This document shows, one piece after another, positions 35,317 through 44,256 of a DNA stretch of 64,000 bases. The notes beneath the pieces were generated by a model. It did no database searches, had not been told where the DNA came from, and worked only from the letters and a program-made list of their open reading frames with translations. Positions within the stretch are counted from its first letter, which is position 1. Every line of letters starts with the position of its first letter. Position numbers and translations under genes: made by a program. The DNA is from CTSOIL-112 sp964293815 (lineage in GTDB: Bacteria > Pseudomonadota > Gammaproteobacteria > Burkholderiales > Burkholderiaceae): assembly GCA_964293815.1 (NCBI GenBank), contig CAXYYC010000007.1:18524-82523 (forward strand), given 5' to 3'.

Positions 35317-36240
35317 ATGACACTACCGACTGATACTTTATACCGCTTTCTATTTGCCAACGCGCCTGTCAAAGGCGAATTGGTGCAATTGCCCCATACT
35401 TGGCGCACCATCACCCAGACCGCGAAAAAGCGCGCCTACCCTGCTGTCGTGACCGAAATTCTCGGCCAGATGACCGCCGCCTGCACCCTGCTCTCGGCCA
35501 ATCTGAAATTTGATGGCTCGATGATTATGCAAATTCACGGTGACGGTCCGATTCAATTACTGGTGGTCGAGTGCCGCTCTGATTTGACCATCCGCGCCAC
35601 CGCGAAAGTCAACGAACACGCGACAATAACGCCTGAGATGGATTTGCAAACGCTCTTAAATCAACATGGCGGAGCGCGTTTTGCCATCACGCTGGATCCA
35701 AATGATCGCCAGCCCGGTCAGCAGCCGTATCAAGGCATCGTGCCACTGCAAGGCGATAGCATCGCCGAAATCCTGATGCACTATATGTCAGCTTCCGAAC
35801 AATTGGACACGCACATAGAATTAGCTGCGGATGCGCACAGCTGCGCCGGTGTCTTGCTGCAAAAACTGCCATTGCACGGTGGTGTGCAGAACGATTCTCA
35901 AAATTTACATGTCTGGGACGAATTGCGTTCAATCGTGCACACTTTGGGTAAAGACGAATTGCTCAATACTGACAGCGACACATTGATGCACCGATTATTT
36001 TGGCAATACCCTCTGGAACACAGTACCGAGCAAAATGTGCAATTCGGCTGCACCTGCTCACCGCAAAAAGTCACGGATATGCTGAAAATGCTGGGAGAGG
36101 AAGAAGCGCTAGAAATGCTGGACGAGAAAAATCAAGTTGAAGTCGGCTGTGATTTTTGTGGTCAAACCTACCACTTAAGCGGCGAGCAAGTGCGTTCGCT
36201 GTTTGATCCAAATGCACAACCTGCCTCGCAATTGCATTGA
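35317..36240 (+). CDS. hslO: Redox-regulated chaperone Hsp33
   Basis: Hsp33 becomes an active holdase when its zinc centre is oxidised by HOCl or peroxide plus heat. The 307-residue protein has an N-terminal domain beginning RFLFANAPVKGELVQL and a C-terminal redox switch with four cysteines: FGCTCS and VGCDFCGQ, the required C-x-C...C-x-x-C set. It diverges from earP. The gene for an HOCl-sensing regulator lies 8 kb away, but no common operon is implied. Confidence 0.96.
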   Translation: MTLPTDTLYRFLFANAPVKGELVQLPHTWRTITQTAKKRAYPAVVTEILGQMTAACTLLSANLKFDGSMIMQIHGDGPIQLLVVECRSDLTIRATAKVNEHATITPEMDLQTLLNQHGGARFAITLDPNDRQPGQQPYQGIVPLQGDSIAEILMHYMSASEQLDTHIELAADAHSCAGVLLQKLPLHGGVQNDSQNLHVWDELRSIVHTLGKDELLNTDSDTLMHRLFWQYPLEHSTEQNVQFGCTCSPQKVTDMLKMLGEEEALEMLDEKNQVEVGCDFCGQTYHLSGEQVRSLFDPNAQPASQLH

Positions 36241-36263
36241 AGTTACATGGCTAAAATCATCAT

Positions 36264-36291
36264 AAAAAACCGCAGATCACTGCGGTTTTTT
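36264..36291. terminator. Bidirectional terminator overlapping the ftsB stop codon
   Basis: A 12-bp stem (aaaaaaccgcag / ctgcggtttttt) with a 4-nt loop separates convergent hslO and ftsB. The ftsB stop (36277-36279) is in the loop, so the last FtsB codons (K-K-P-Q) form one arm. Confidence 0.85.
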
Positions 36292-36720
36292 GACGTCGCT
36301 TTTCTGCTCTGTGGTGGCTTGAGCATTCGGCTGTGCGCTCGTTTGCGGATTGGCTGGATTGGCTTGAGTGTTAGGCTGTGTGGCTGACGCAGCATTGCCC
36401 GCTGCGGTGGCAGCTTGCTGATTTTGGGGATTCGATGCGCTCGGCTGAACGGTCGATGGCTGATCCATCACCTGCACAAACACCTCATTGCGCTTAATCA
36501 TCCCCAGTTGCAAACGCGCACGCTCCTGTACCGCGTCCTGACTGCTTTTCAAATCCTGAATTTCCGCTTGCAAGGCGGCATTGCGATAAATCAGCTCCTG
36601 ATTTTGCTTTAACTGTACCTCGATTTGCTTTTTGGTCTGATAAACCTGCCACCAGCCAAAGGCCAGCGACACCGACAAACCGCACAATGCAAGGAATAAA
36701 AACAAAGGTAGACGTTTCAT
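36277..36720 (-). CDS. ftsB: Cell division protein FtsB with long C-terminal tail
   Basis: FtsB is a bitopic divisome protein that links FtsL and FtsQ. The 147-residue product has a short cytoplasmic N-terminus, one membrane helix (residues about 4-24) and a coiled coil (TKKQIEVQLKQNQELIYRNAALQAEIQDLKS). The conserved ERARLQLGMIKRNEVFVQV then ends the usual FtsB at about residue 86. Another 61 residues rich in Ala, Gln, Asn, Pro and Thr follow; most FtsB proteins lack this. Start 36720 has GAGG at good spacing, whereas the ATG at 36732 overlaps that site. Its usual neighbours eno and ispD are absent. Confidence 0.85.
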   Translation of the reverse strand: MKRLPLFLFLALCGLSVSLAFGWWQVYQTKKQIEVQLKQNQELIYRNAALQAEIQDLKSSQDAVQERARLQLGMIKRNEVFVQVMDQPSTVQPSASNPQNQQAATAAGNAASATQPNTQANPANPQTSAQPNAQATTEQKSDVKKPQ

Positions 36721-36928
36721 CAAAAGCCTCAAAAGAAATCACAGCAAAAACGCAGCAAGACGTTTTTATGGAATTGTCGCACAACTTGCGCCTGCACGCA
36801 CCCTTTCGCAAAAATTTGGTGCATTTTTTGCGATCAAAATTTGATAAAAAGCACGACCGTATTATTTTTTAACATGACGCAACACAAACCATGCTATGAT
36901 GAAATTTCTAAAAATTGAAAGGACACAC

Positions 36929-37195
36929 ATGAGCACCATCACCGAGCAATTCGAAGCCGCACAAGTCGCCGTCAAAAACCTGAGCGAAAAGCCGGGGAAT
37001 TTTGACCTATTGGCTTTGTACGCTAATTTTAAACAAGCCACTGACGGCGACGCCGATGGCAACCGTCCGGGCATGACCGAGTTCGTCGCCCGTGCGAAAT
37101 ACGATGCATGGGCGGCTTTGGCTGGTTCATCGAAAGAAGACGCCATGCAAAGCTACATTGATTTGGTCAATCGTTTGGTTGAACAAGATCAATAA
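36929..37195 (+). CDS. Acyl-CoA-binding protein
   Basis: ACBPs are four-helix-bundle proteins that bind long-chain acyl-CoA esters and carry them in the cytosol. The 88-residue protein has the family pattern FEAAQVAVKNLSEKPGNFDLLALYANFKQATDGDADGNRPGM...AKYDAWAALAGSSKEDAMQSYIDLVNRL. The ligand-binding Tyr and Lys residues (LYANFKQAT, KYDAW) are conserved. The start follows GAAAGGA. ACBPs are universal in eukaryotes but patchy in bacteria. It stands alone, divergent from ftsB. Confidence 0.92.
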   Translation: MSTITEQFEAAQVAVKNLSEKPGNFDLLALYANFKQATDGDADGNRPGMTEFVARAKYDAWAALAGSSKEDAMQSYIDLVNRLVEQDQ

Positions 37196-37215
37196 ATCTC
37201 AGCTTTCAACACATA

Positions 37216-37243
37216 AAAAAACACACCGCGCGGTGTGTTTTTT
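37216..37243. terminator. Terminator between ACBP and rimO
   Basis: A 13-bp stem (aaaaaacacaccg / cggtgtgtttttt) with a minimal loop lies between these convergent genes, with T runs on both strands. Confidence 0.85.
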
Positions 37244-37259
37244 ATCGCCTGCATTGCAC

Positions 37260-38630
37260 TTATTCAACAATACTGCCCCACAAATCGTATTCATCACTGC
37301 TGTGGATTTTCACATTGACAAACTGACCGACTTGCAGCGGCTGTTCGGTGTAATCAATATAGACCAAACCGTCAATATCCGGCGCATCGGCCATTGAGCG
37401 TGCAATCGCGCCGTCTTCATCGATTTCATCGATCAGCACGGTTTGCACCGATCCAACTTTTTTCGCCAATCGCACAGTGCTGATGCCCTGCTGTTTCTCC
37501 ATAAAGCGCGCGACGCGCTCCTCGCGCACCTCATCGGGCAATGCGCCGTCAATCTGATTGGCCGTTGCACCATCCACTGGAGAATAGGCGAAGCAACCCA
37601 CGCGATCGAGTTGCGCTTCATCCAAAAAGTCGAGTAAATATTGGAACTCCGCTTCGGTCTCGGATGGGAAACCCGCGATAAAGGTCGAACGAATGGTCAA
37701 ATCAGGACACGCCGCGCGCCACGCCTGAATGCGTTCAAGCGTTTTTTCACTGCTCGCGGGGCGTTTCATCGCCTTGAGGACACGCGGATGTGCATGCTGG
37801 AACGGCACGTCGAGATACGGCAAAACGCGCCCATAGCCATTGACCGCCGTCGCATTCATCAATTCAATCACATTGTCCACGTGCGGATACGGGTACACAT
37901 AATGCATCCGCACCCACACGCCCAACTGCGCCAGTTCCTCAGCCAACTGTTGCATGTGGGTTTTCACCGGACGACCATTGACGAAACCCGTGCGGTATTT
38001 GATATCCACGCCATACGCGCTGGTGTCCTGCGAGACCACGAGCAGTTCCTTCACGCCCGAGTTGACCAGTTTTTCCGCCTCGCGCATCACTTCACCAATC
38101 GGTCGACTGACCAAATCACCGCGCAACGACGGAATAATGCAAAAGGTACAGCGATGATTACAGCCCTCGGAGATTTTCAAATACGCATAATGCTTCGGCG
38201 TCAATTTCACGCCTTGCGGCGGAACCAAGTCGGTGAACGGATCATGCGGCTTGGGCAAATGCAGATGCACCGCATCCATCACCTCATTGCTCGCGTGTGG
38301 GCCGGTCACAGCCAATACTTTCGGGTGCAACGCACGCACCATATTCTCACCGCTCGCATCCGTGCGCGCGCCCAGACAGCCGGTCACAACCACCTTACCA
38401 TTTTCATGCAACGCTTCGCCAATCGCATCAAGCGACTCCTGCACCGCGCTGTCGATAAAGCCGCAAGTATTGACCACCACCAAATCCGCGCCCTCATACG
38501 ACGGCGCGATTTCGTAGCCTTCAACCTTCAACTTGGTCAAAATATCCTCGGAGTCCACCAACGCCTTCGGGCAGCCCAAAGACACAAAGCCAATTTTCGG
38601 CGCACTCACCGCATTTATTTTCTCATTCAT
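37260..38630 (-). CDS. rimO: Ribosomal protein S12 methylthiotransferase
   Basis: RimO adds a methylthio group to an aspartate of ribosomal protein S12 using radical SAM chemistry. The 456-residue protein has an N-terminal UPF0004 domain with cluster ligands Cys20, Cys56 and Cys85. The radical SAM cluster is at Cys157, Cys161 and Cys164 (GCNHRCTFCIIP), and a TRAM domain forms the C-terminus. The LRGDLVSRP segment after the SAM motif marks RimO rather than MiaB. It lies 17 bp downstream of an EamA transporter gene. Confidence 0.96.
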   Translation of the reverse strand: MNEKINAVSAPKIGFVSLGCPKALVDSEDILTKLKVEGYEIAPSYEGADLVVVNTCGFIDSAVQESLDAIGEALHENGKVVVTGCLGARTDASGENMVRALHPKVLAVTGPHASNEVMDAVHLHLPKPHDPFTDLVPPQGVKLTPKHYAYLKISEGCNHRCTFCIIPSLRGDLVSRPIGEVMREAEKLVNSGVKELLVVSQDTSAYGVDIKYRTGFVNGRPVKTHMQQLAEELAQLGVWVRMHYVYPYPHVDNVIELMNATAVNGYGRVLPYLDVPFQHAHPRVLKAMKRPASSEKTLERIQAWRAACPDLTIRSTFIAGFPSETEAEFQYLLDFLDEAQLDRVGCFAYSPVDGATANQIDGALPDEVREERVARFMEKQQGISTVRLAKKVGSVQTVLIDEIDEDGAIARSMADAPDIDGLVYIDYTEQPLQVGQFVNVKIHSSDEYDLWGSIVE

Positions 38631-38647
38631 AATCAGCCAATATCCAA

Positions 38648-39607
38648 TTAACGATGTGCAGGAGCCGTGATCTTGCGCGTCGCCACACGCCCCACCAAAG
38701 CCATACCCAACAACACTAAAGCCGTCCCCGCCAACTGCGTCAGCGTGATCGGCTCATCCAAAAACCAGTAACCCAAACCAAGCATCGAAATCGGCCCGAG
38801 CATTCCCACCTGCGACACAATCGGCGACCCCAGCCGCGACACTGCCAACATGGTCAAAACCACCGGCGCCACCGTACTGAGCACCGCAATCATCAAAGAA
38901 TAACCGAGCAATTTCGGATGCGTAGCCAACAACTGAGGCAAATGCGCCCACTCGCGCAGCAGCGCGTACTGCGCCAAACAAAACACCGTCGAAATCATCA
39001 TCGCATACGCCACCAAACGCAGAGACCCCAGATGCTTGACCAACTCCCCCGTCATCAGCAGATACACCGCATACGACAACGCACTGCCAAACACCAAACT
39101 CGCGCCCAACGCCACATTCGAGCCGCCAAAATTCACCTCATGTGCAAACACCAGCACGATACCAAGATAGGCTAAAATCATCGCCCACCACTGTTTCGCA
39201 TCCACATGCTTGCCCAAAAACACGCGCGAAATAATCAACACCAAAGACGGCGTAAGGAACAACAACAAACGCTCCAAACCCGTTGAAATAAACTGCAAAC
39301 CCGTGAAATCCAGCATACTCGACAAATAATAGCCGACAAATCCCACCAGCCACAACTGCCAAAAATCCCTGCGCGTCAAACGATACGGCTTGCGCCAATG
39401 CGCCCAAAACGCCAACGCGATAAAAAACGGCAAGGCAAACAACATCCGCAGGGTAATCACATCCAACGCATCCGTACCCTCGCGGTACATCAGCTTCGCC
39501 ATAATCGCCTTATTCGAAAACAACACCGCGCCGAGTGACGCCCAAGCAAACGCCAGCACACGCTGGCGGTGCGTAAATTGAGCAAAATGCGGGTCGGAAT
39601 GAGGCAT
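38648..39607 (-). CDS. EamA family transporter (DMT superfamily)
   Basis: The 319-residue protein has about ten membrane helices in two EamA repeats. The repeats are visible as FSNKAIMAKLMYREGTDALDVITLRMLFALPFF and ALSYAVYLLMTGELVKHLGSLRLVAY, ending with FLDEPITLTQLAGTALVLLGM. Such proteins export amino acids, nucleotides or metabolites; the substrate cannot be predicted. It is upstream of rimO with a 17-bp gap, on the same strand. Confidence 0.88.
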   Translation of the reverse strand: MPHSDPHFAQFTHRQRVLAFAWASLGAVLFSNKAIMAKLMYREGTDALDVITLRMLFALPFFIALAFWAHWRKPYRLTRRDFWQLWLVGFVGYYLSSMLDFTGLQFISTGLERLLLFLTPSLVLIISRVFLGKHVDAKQWWAMILAYLGIVLVFAHEVNFGGSNVALGASLVFGSALSYAVYLLMTGELVKHLGSLRLVAYAMMISTVFCLAQYALLREWAHLPQLLATHPKLLGYSLMIAVLSTVAPVVLTMLAVSRLGSPIVSQVGMLGPISMLGLGYWFLDEPITLTQLAGTALVLLGMALVGRVATRKITAPAHR

Positions 39608-39752
39608 GAAGAAGACTTTAAAGACGACTAAGCGATTGATTCAAAAAGCAAACGCGCATTTTACCGTAAATCAATGAGCTTTAATGCACATATCTATTGC
39701 CGAAGAGTCAATCAGGACGCCATCATGCGCCCCCACAATGGTAACACCTCAA

Positions 39753-41111
39753 TCAATAAACCCCCTGCTCCGCCATCGCCTGCGCAACTTTGACAAAGCC
39801 GGCGATATTCGCGCCATCGACGTAGTTCACCGAGCCATCTTCGCGCGTGCCGTAGCGAATGCAGTTTTGATGGATGTCTTTCATAATCGTGTGCAGTTTG
39901 GCATCGACTTCCTCAGACGTCCACGACAGGCGAATCGCGTTTTGCGACATTTCCAAGCCCGAAGTCGCCACGCCACCCGCATTGGACGCTTTACCCGGCG
40001 CGAATAAAATACCTGCCGCGATAAATGCATCCACCGCCGCCAGTGTCGAGGGCATATTGGCGCCTTCGGCCACGCATTGCACGCCGTTGGCAATCAGGGT
40101 TTTGGCGTCGCTCTCGTCCAATTCGTTTTGCGTCGCGCAAGGCAGGGCAATATCCACCGCGTGATGCCACGGGCGTTTGCCTGCTTCAAACATCAACCCG
40201 TGCTGTTGCGCAAAATCAGCCAAGCGACCACGTTGCACATTTTTAAATTCCATCAATTGTGTCAACAAGTCCTGCGTCATGCCCTGCGCCACATACAGCG
40301 TGCCGCCCGAATCCGATAGCGTGAGCACCTTCGCGCCCAGCTTCATGGCTTTTTCGCAGGCGTATTGCGCCACATTGCCCGAGCCGGAAATCGCGATGGT
40401 TTTACCTGCGATGGTGTCCCCACGATGCAGCAGCATCTCTTGGGTGAAATACACTGTTCCATAGCCCGTCGCTTCAGGACGAATCAGCGAACCGCCAAAG
40501 GTCAAGCCTTTGCCAGTAAACACGCTGCCCGTGTCATTCGAGAATTTTTTCATATAGCCGGTCATATAGCCGACTTCGCGCGCACCGACGCCGATATCAC
40601 CTGCCGGTACATCGGTATTCGGCCCGATGTGGCGGTATAGCTCGGCCATCAAGGCTTGGCAAAAACGCATCACTTCACCATCTGATTTACCTTTCGGATC
40701 AAAATCCGAACCACCCTTCCCGCCGCCCATCGGTAAAGTGGTCAGCGCATTTTTAAAGGTTTGTTCAAATGCCAAAAATTTCAAAATGGATAAATTGACC
40801 GACGGGTGAAAACGCATACCGCCTTTGAATGGTCCGAGCGCGTTGCTGTGCTGAATCCGAAACGCACGATTGACCTGCGTTTGCCCCGCATCGTCCACCC
40901 ACGCCACGCGAAATTGAATCGCCCGCTCCGGCTCGACCAGTCGTTCTAAAATGGCATTCTTGGCATACTGTGGATTTTTCTCAATGAACGGCCACAGACT
41001 GCCCATCACTTCCTTCACCGCCTGCAAAAATTCTGGTTGGTTGGGGTCACGTTGGGCAACGTAATCGAGAAAATCTTCTAAACGAGCGTACTTCATATAG
41101 TCTTTCATCAT
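39753..41111 (-). CDS. gdhA: NADP-specific glutamate dehydrogenase
   Basis: GdhA reductively aminates 2-oxoglutarate to glutamate. The 452-residue protein is the usual hexameric NADP type. The substrate site shows GPFKGGMRFHP, and catalytic Lys132 lies in LPMGGGKGGSDFDPKGKS. The conserved PAGDIGVGAREVGYMTGYMKK and a Rossmann motif in AISGSGNVAQYACEK follow. The start at 41111 has AAGG upstream; a longer frame to 41153 adds a non-family leader. It stands alone. Confidence 0.96.
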   Translation of the reverse strand: MMKDYMKYARLEDFLDYVAQRDPNQPEFLQAVKEVMGSLWPFIEKNPQYAKNAILERLVEPERAIQFRVAWVDDAGQTQVNRAFRIQHSNALGPFKGGMRFHPSVNLSILKFLAFEQTFKNALTTLPMGGGKGGSDFDPKGKSDGEVMRFCQALMAELYRHIGPNTDVPAGDIGVGAREVGYMTGYMKKFSNDTGSVFTGKGLTFGGSLIRPEATGYGTVYFTQEMLLHRGDTIAGKTIAISGSGNVAQYACEKAMKLGAKVLTLSDSGGTLYVAQGMTQDLLTQLMEFKNVQRGRLADFAQQHGLMFEAGKRPWHHAVDIALPCATQNELDESDAKTLIANGVQCVAEGANMPSTLAAVDAFIAAGILFAPGKASNAGGVATSGLEMSQNAIRLSWTSEEVDAKLHTIMKDIHQNCIRYGTREDGSVNYVDGANIAGFVKVAQAMAEQGVY

Positions 41112-41213
41112 ATTAAAAAAACCTTGGTGCAAAAAAGCACCGCAATGGTGCAAATTATCGCATAAGCATCAGAAAAACCGATAATTAAATCGCTGTTTGA
41201 AGTAATTTCCTTA

Positions 41214-41771
41214 TTAAAAAGCCGAATTCGGCTGTTGCAAAAACTGCGCTTCTTCTGCGGTAGACACTCGCCCCAAAATCGTGTTGCGATGTGGATAGCG
41301 ACCGAATCGCTCAATAATCGTTTTGTGTTTGAACTCAAACTCCAATTGTGCCGCATCACCCAGCTCGGTGTATAACCGCACAGCGAGGTCGTGCATGGCG
41401 AGCGACTCGCTGTGCATGAACGGTAAAAACATAAAACCGCGCATCTGCTCGGGCAACTGCATATGCAGATTTTGCCCAATTGCCTCCTGCGCCAAAATCA
41501 AGGCCAACGCATCCGAGGCAAACGCACGCGGCGTATCGCGAAACATATTGCGCGAAAATTGATCCAACACCATGATCTCCGCCAATCGCCCGCGCGCATC
41601 CACGCGCCAATGCCACAATTCGCCGCGATTGGCCTGTGTATGAACGGTTGAAAAGCGTTCAGTCATCCGCGCATCCAGCGCAGAATCCTTGCCCCACCAC
41701 TGTGCGGGCTGTAATTCGTCAAACCAAAAGTGCAGGATGTCGTCTGCGGTCATGTTCATTGGGTCGCTCAT
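41214..41771 (-). CDS. DUF924 family protein
   Basis: The 185-residue protein is a helical DUF924 member, related in fold to tetratricopeptide-like proteins. Conserved segments are ILHFWFDELQPAQWWGKD near the N-terminus, LAEIMVLDQFSRNMFRDTPRAFASDALAL in the centre and RYPHRNTILGRVSTAEE near the end. Function is unknown. The start is uncertain: ATGs at 41771 and 41759 lack strong sites, and an open frame to 41831 overlaps rarA by 20 bp. It is directly downstream of rarA. Confidence 0.8.
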   Translation of the reverse strand: MSDPMNMTADDILHFWFDELQPAQWWGKDSALDARMTERFSTVHTQANRGELWHWRVDARGRLAEIMVLDQFSRNMFRDTPRAFASDALALILAQEAIGQNLHMQLPEQMRGFMFLPFMHSESLAMHDLAVRLYTELGDAAQLEFEFKHKTIIERFGRYPHRNTILGRVSTAEEAQFLQQPNSAF

Positions 41772-41811
41772 ATTAGTTGATGCTTGCTCGATGGTGTGAA
41801 ACACAGACAAA

Positions 41812-43140
41812 TCACGAGTTCGCCTGTTCATCCAAACTTTTTAGATACGCCAATTTCTCTTTGATTTTCTGCTCCAAGCCACGCTCGGTCGGCTGGTAAA
41901 AATTTACCTGCAGCATATCCTCGGGGAAGTAGTTTTCACCCGCCGCATAGCCGCCTGCTTCGTCGTGCGCATAGCGGTAATTTTTGCCGTAGTCGAGCTC
42001 TTTCATCAACTTGGTCGGCGCATTGCGCAGGTGCAGCGGCACGGGGCGCGAGCCATCCTGTTTGACCCACGCGCGTGCTTGGTTGTAGGCCATATAGCCC
42101 GCATTGGATTTGGCGGCCACAGCAAGATAAAGCACGGCTTGCGCGAGCGCGAGTTCACCCTCGGGCGAGCCGAGGCGCTCGTAGGTTTGCGCCGCGTCGT
42201 TACAAATTTGCATAGCGCGCGGATCGGCCAGTCCGATGTCTTCCCACGCCATGCGCACAATCCGCCGCGCGAGGTAGCGCGGGTCAGTGCCGCCATCCAG
42301 CATTCGGCAGAACCAGTACAGCGCCGCATCGGGATTGGAGCCACGCACGGATTTGTGCAAGGCGGAAATTTGGTCGTAAAACGCTTCACCGCCCGCGTCG
42401 AATCGACGCAAAATCGCACCGAGGCTGGCTTTTAGGTGTTCGGCGCTGATTTGGGTTTGCTTATGCGCGCGCGCGACGTGCATGGCTTGCTCAAAATGAT
42501 TGAGCAGCCGCCGTGCGTCACCATCGGCAGATTCAATCAACGTTTTACGGGCGTCATCGGCCACACCATATTGCGTGGCTTTGACCGCGCGATCAATCAA
42601 ATCGGATAGATCATGTTCATTCAAAGACTGCAACACATACACCGCCGCACGCGAGAGCAAGGCGTTATTGACCTCAAACGAGGGATTTTCGGTGGTCGCG
42701 CCGATGAAGGTGAGCAAACCGGATTCGACATGCGGCAAAAAGGCGTCTTGCTGAGATTTATTAAAACGGTGTACTTCATCGACAAATAGGATGGTTTGGC
42801 GCCCTTGCGCTTTCCAAATCTGCGCTTGCTCAACCACTTCGCGGATTTCTTTGACACCGGACAACACCGCTGAGAGCGCGACAAACTGCGCATCGAACGA
42901 ATGCGCCACCAGCCGCGCCAAAGTCGTTTTCCCCACGCCCGGCGGCCCCCAAAAAATCATGGAGTGCATCCGCCGTTGGGCAAAGGCGACCGCGAGCGGT
43001 TGCCCTTCGCCGAGCAGATGCTTTTGCCCAATGACTTCGGACAGGCTGTGCGGACGCAAGCGTTCAGCCAGCGGCGCGTTTTCATCCACTGCGGTATGCG
43101 CGCCATTGGTCGGCAGATCGTTGGCAAATAAATCACTCAT
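41812..43140 (-). CDS. rarA: Replication-associated recombination protein A
   Basis: RarA (MgsA) is an AAA+ ATPase related to clamp loaders and RuvB that acts at stalled forks. The 442-residue protein has Walker A with Lys71 (GPPGVGKTT) and Walker B LFVDEVHRFNKSQQDAF. Sensor 1 is GATTENPSFEVN, and the C-terminal tetramerisation domain begins SALHKSVRGSNPDAALYW. It overlaps nothing upstream and is followed by the DUF924 gene. In many proteobacteria it follows lolA; no lolA is here. Confidence 0.95.
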   Translation of the reverse strand: MSDLFANDLPTNGAHTAVDENAPLAERLRPHSLSEVIGQKHLLGEGQPLAVAFAQRRMHSMIFWGPPGVGKTTLARLVAHSFDAQFVALSAVLSGVKEIREVVEQAQIWKAQGRQTILFVDEVHRFNKSQQDAFLPHVESGLLTFIGATTENPSFEVNNALLSRAAVYVLQSLNEHDLSDLIDRAVKATQYGVADDARKTLIESADGDARRLLNHFEQAMHVARAHKQTQISAEHLKASLGAILRRFDAGGEAFYDQISALHKSVRGSNPDAALYWFCRMLDGGTDPRYLARRIVRMAWEDIGLADPRAMQICNDAAQTYERLGSPEGELALAQAVLYLAVAAKSNAGYMAYNQARAWVKQDGSRPVPLHLRNAPTKLMKELDYGKNYRYAHDEAGGYAAGENYFPEDMLQVNFYQPTERGLEQKIKEKLAYLKSLDEQANS

Positions 43141-43260
43141 TGTTTGGCTCTATTCATTATTGATCGGCTTTAAAACGCGTTGACTCAAAACGCATTGACA
43201 CACAGTTCACCAATCACAGGTACAATTTCATCATTCTAATGTTTACAAGTGGAACAAACA

Positions 43261-44244
43261 ATGCACACGATGAATAATAGCGCTTTGCGAGCACAACTGG
43301 AAACCGGCTTAACGCTGAATTTGAATGGTGAATACGCACTGATTCGCATCAGCGGCGCGGATGCAAAGGCATTTCTGCACACGCAATTCACGCAAGACAT
43401 CGCACATTTGGCTGACAATGAGGTACGGCTAGGCGGCTATTGTTCGGCCAAAGGTCGGCTGTATGCAATTTTTTACGCCTACTCCGAGGGTGAAACGGTG
43501 TTTTTGCTGATGCACCATTCGGTCGCTGAAACGGTGGTGAAACGCCTGCGGATGTTCATTTTGCGCATGAAGGCAGTGCTGGAAGATATCAGCGATCAAT
43601 ACCACATCAGCGGATTTGTCGGACAAAATGCCTTGGCCAACGGTATGAAGCAAACAGCGGATGGCGTCATCCGATTGGGCATTTTGCCCAGCGTACTCGA
43701 TGAGCCAAGCGCCCACAGCCTGCCGCGAGAAATTCGCATCACTGCTCAATCAAGCCAAACAGCGACCGACGCGAGTGAATTGACTCTATGGCACTGGCTG
43801 GATATTCACGCCGGTATGGCGCATGTGACGGCCGATATCTCCGAGGCATTTGTGCCGCAGATGATGAATTTGGATCGCATCGGCGGCGTGAACTTCAAAA
43901 AAGGCTGTTATCCGGGGCAGGAAATCGTCGCACGCAGTCACTATCTGGGCAAACTCAAACGCCGCATGCAGTCCGCCCGCATTGTGTTCAACGATGCCGA
44001 ATCCTGCGCCGCAAGCTTGGCACAATTGCGCATCGGTATGGACGTGTACAGCAGCGCAGACCCCGCGCAGCCTGCCGGACAATTGCTCGCCTACGCGCGC
44101 AGCCCGCTGAACGACACACAGATCGACGTGCTGTACGAGGTCAGCCTGCCGCTGCTGGAGAACGACGCGCAGCTCTCATTCACGGAGCCGAGCGCTCAAT
44201 GGCAACATCGTGCGTTACCGTATTCGTTGAACGACGCAAAATAA
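43261..44244 (+). CDS. ygfZ: Folate-binding YgfZ/IbaG-type iron-sulfur repair protein
   Basis: YgfZ resembles the glycine cleavage T protein, binds tetrahydrofolate and helps maintain Fe-S enzymes such as MiaB. The 327-residue protein has the family signature KKGCYPGQEIVARSHYLGKLKRRM near residue 220, with the required Cys. The N-terminal LIRISGADAKAFLHTQFTQDI is typical. ATG 43261 has GTGGAA upstream; a GTG at 43249 is less likely. Its genetic partner miaB lies 2.3 kb further on. It converges with the rclR-like gene. Confidence 0.92.
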   Translation: MHTMNNSALRAQLETGLTLNLNGEYALIRISGADAKAFLHTQFTQDIAHLADNEVRLGGYCSAKGRLYAIFYAYSEGETVFLLMHHSVAETVVKRLRMFILRMKAVLEDISDQYHISGFVGQNALANGMKQTADGVIRLGILPSVLDEPSAHSLPREIRITAQSSQTATDASELTLWHWLDIHAGMAHVTADISEAFVPQMMNLDRIGGVNFKKGCYPGQEIVARSHYLGKLKRRMQSARIVFNDAESCAASLAQLRIGMDVYSSADPAQPAGQLLAYARSPLNDTQIDVLYEVSLPLLENDAQLSFTEPSAQWQHRALPYSLNDAK

Positions 44245-44256
44245 GCATCGCTGCGA

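Noticed and set aside
37641..38651. Long open frame antisense to rimO, about 336 codons
   Set aside because: It lies exactly opposite the well-supported rimO gene, is rich in Arg and His as expected from codon shadowing, has no ribosome site and no family features.
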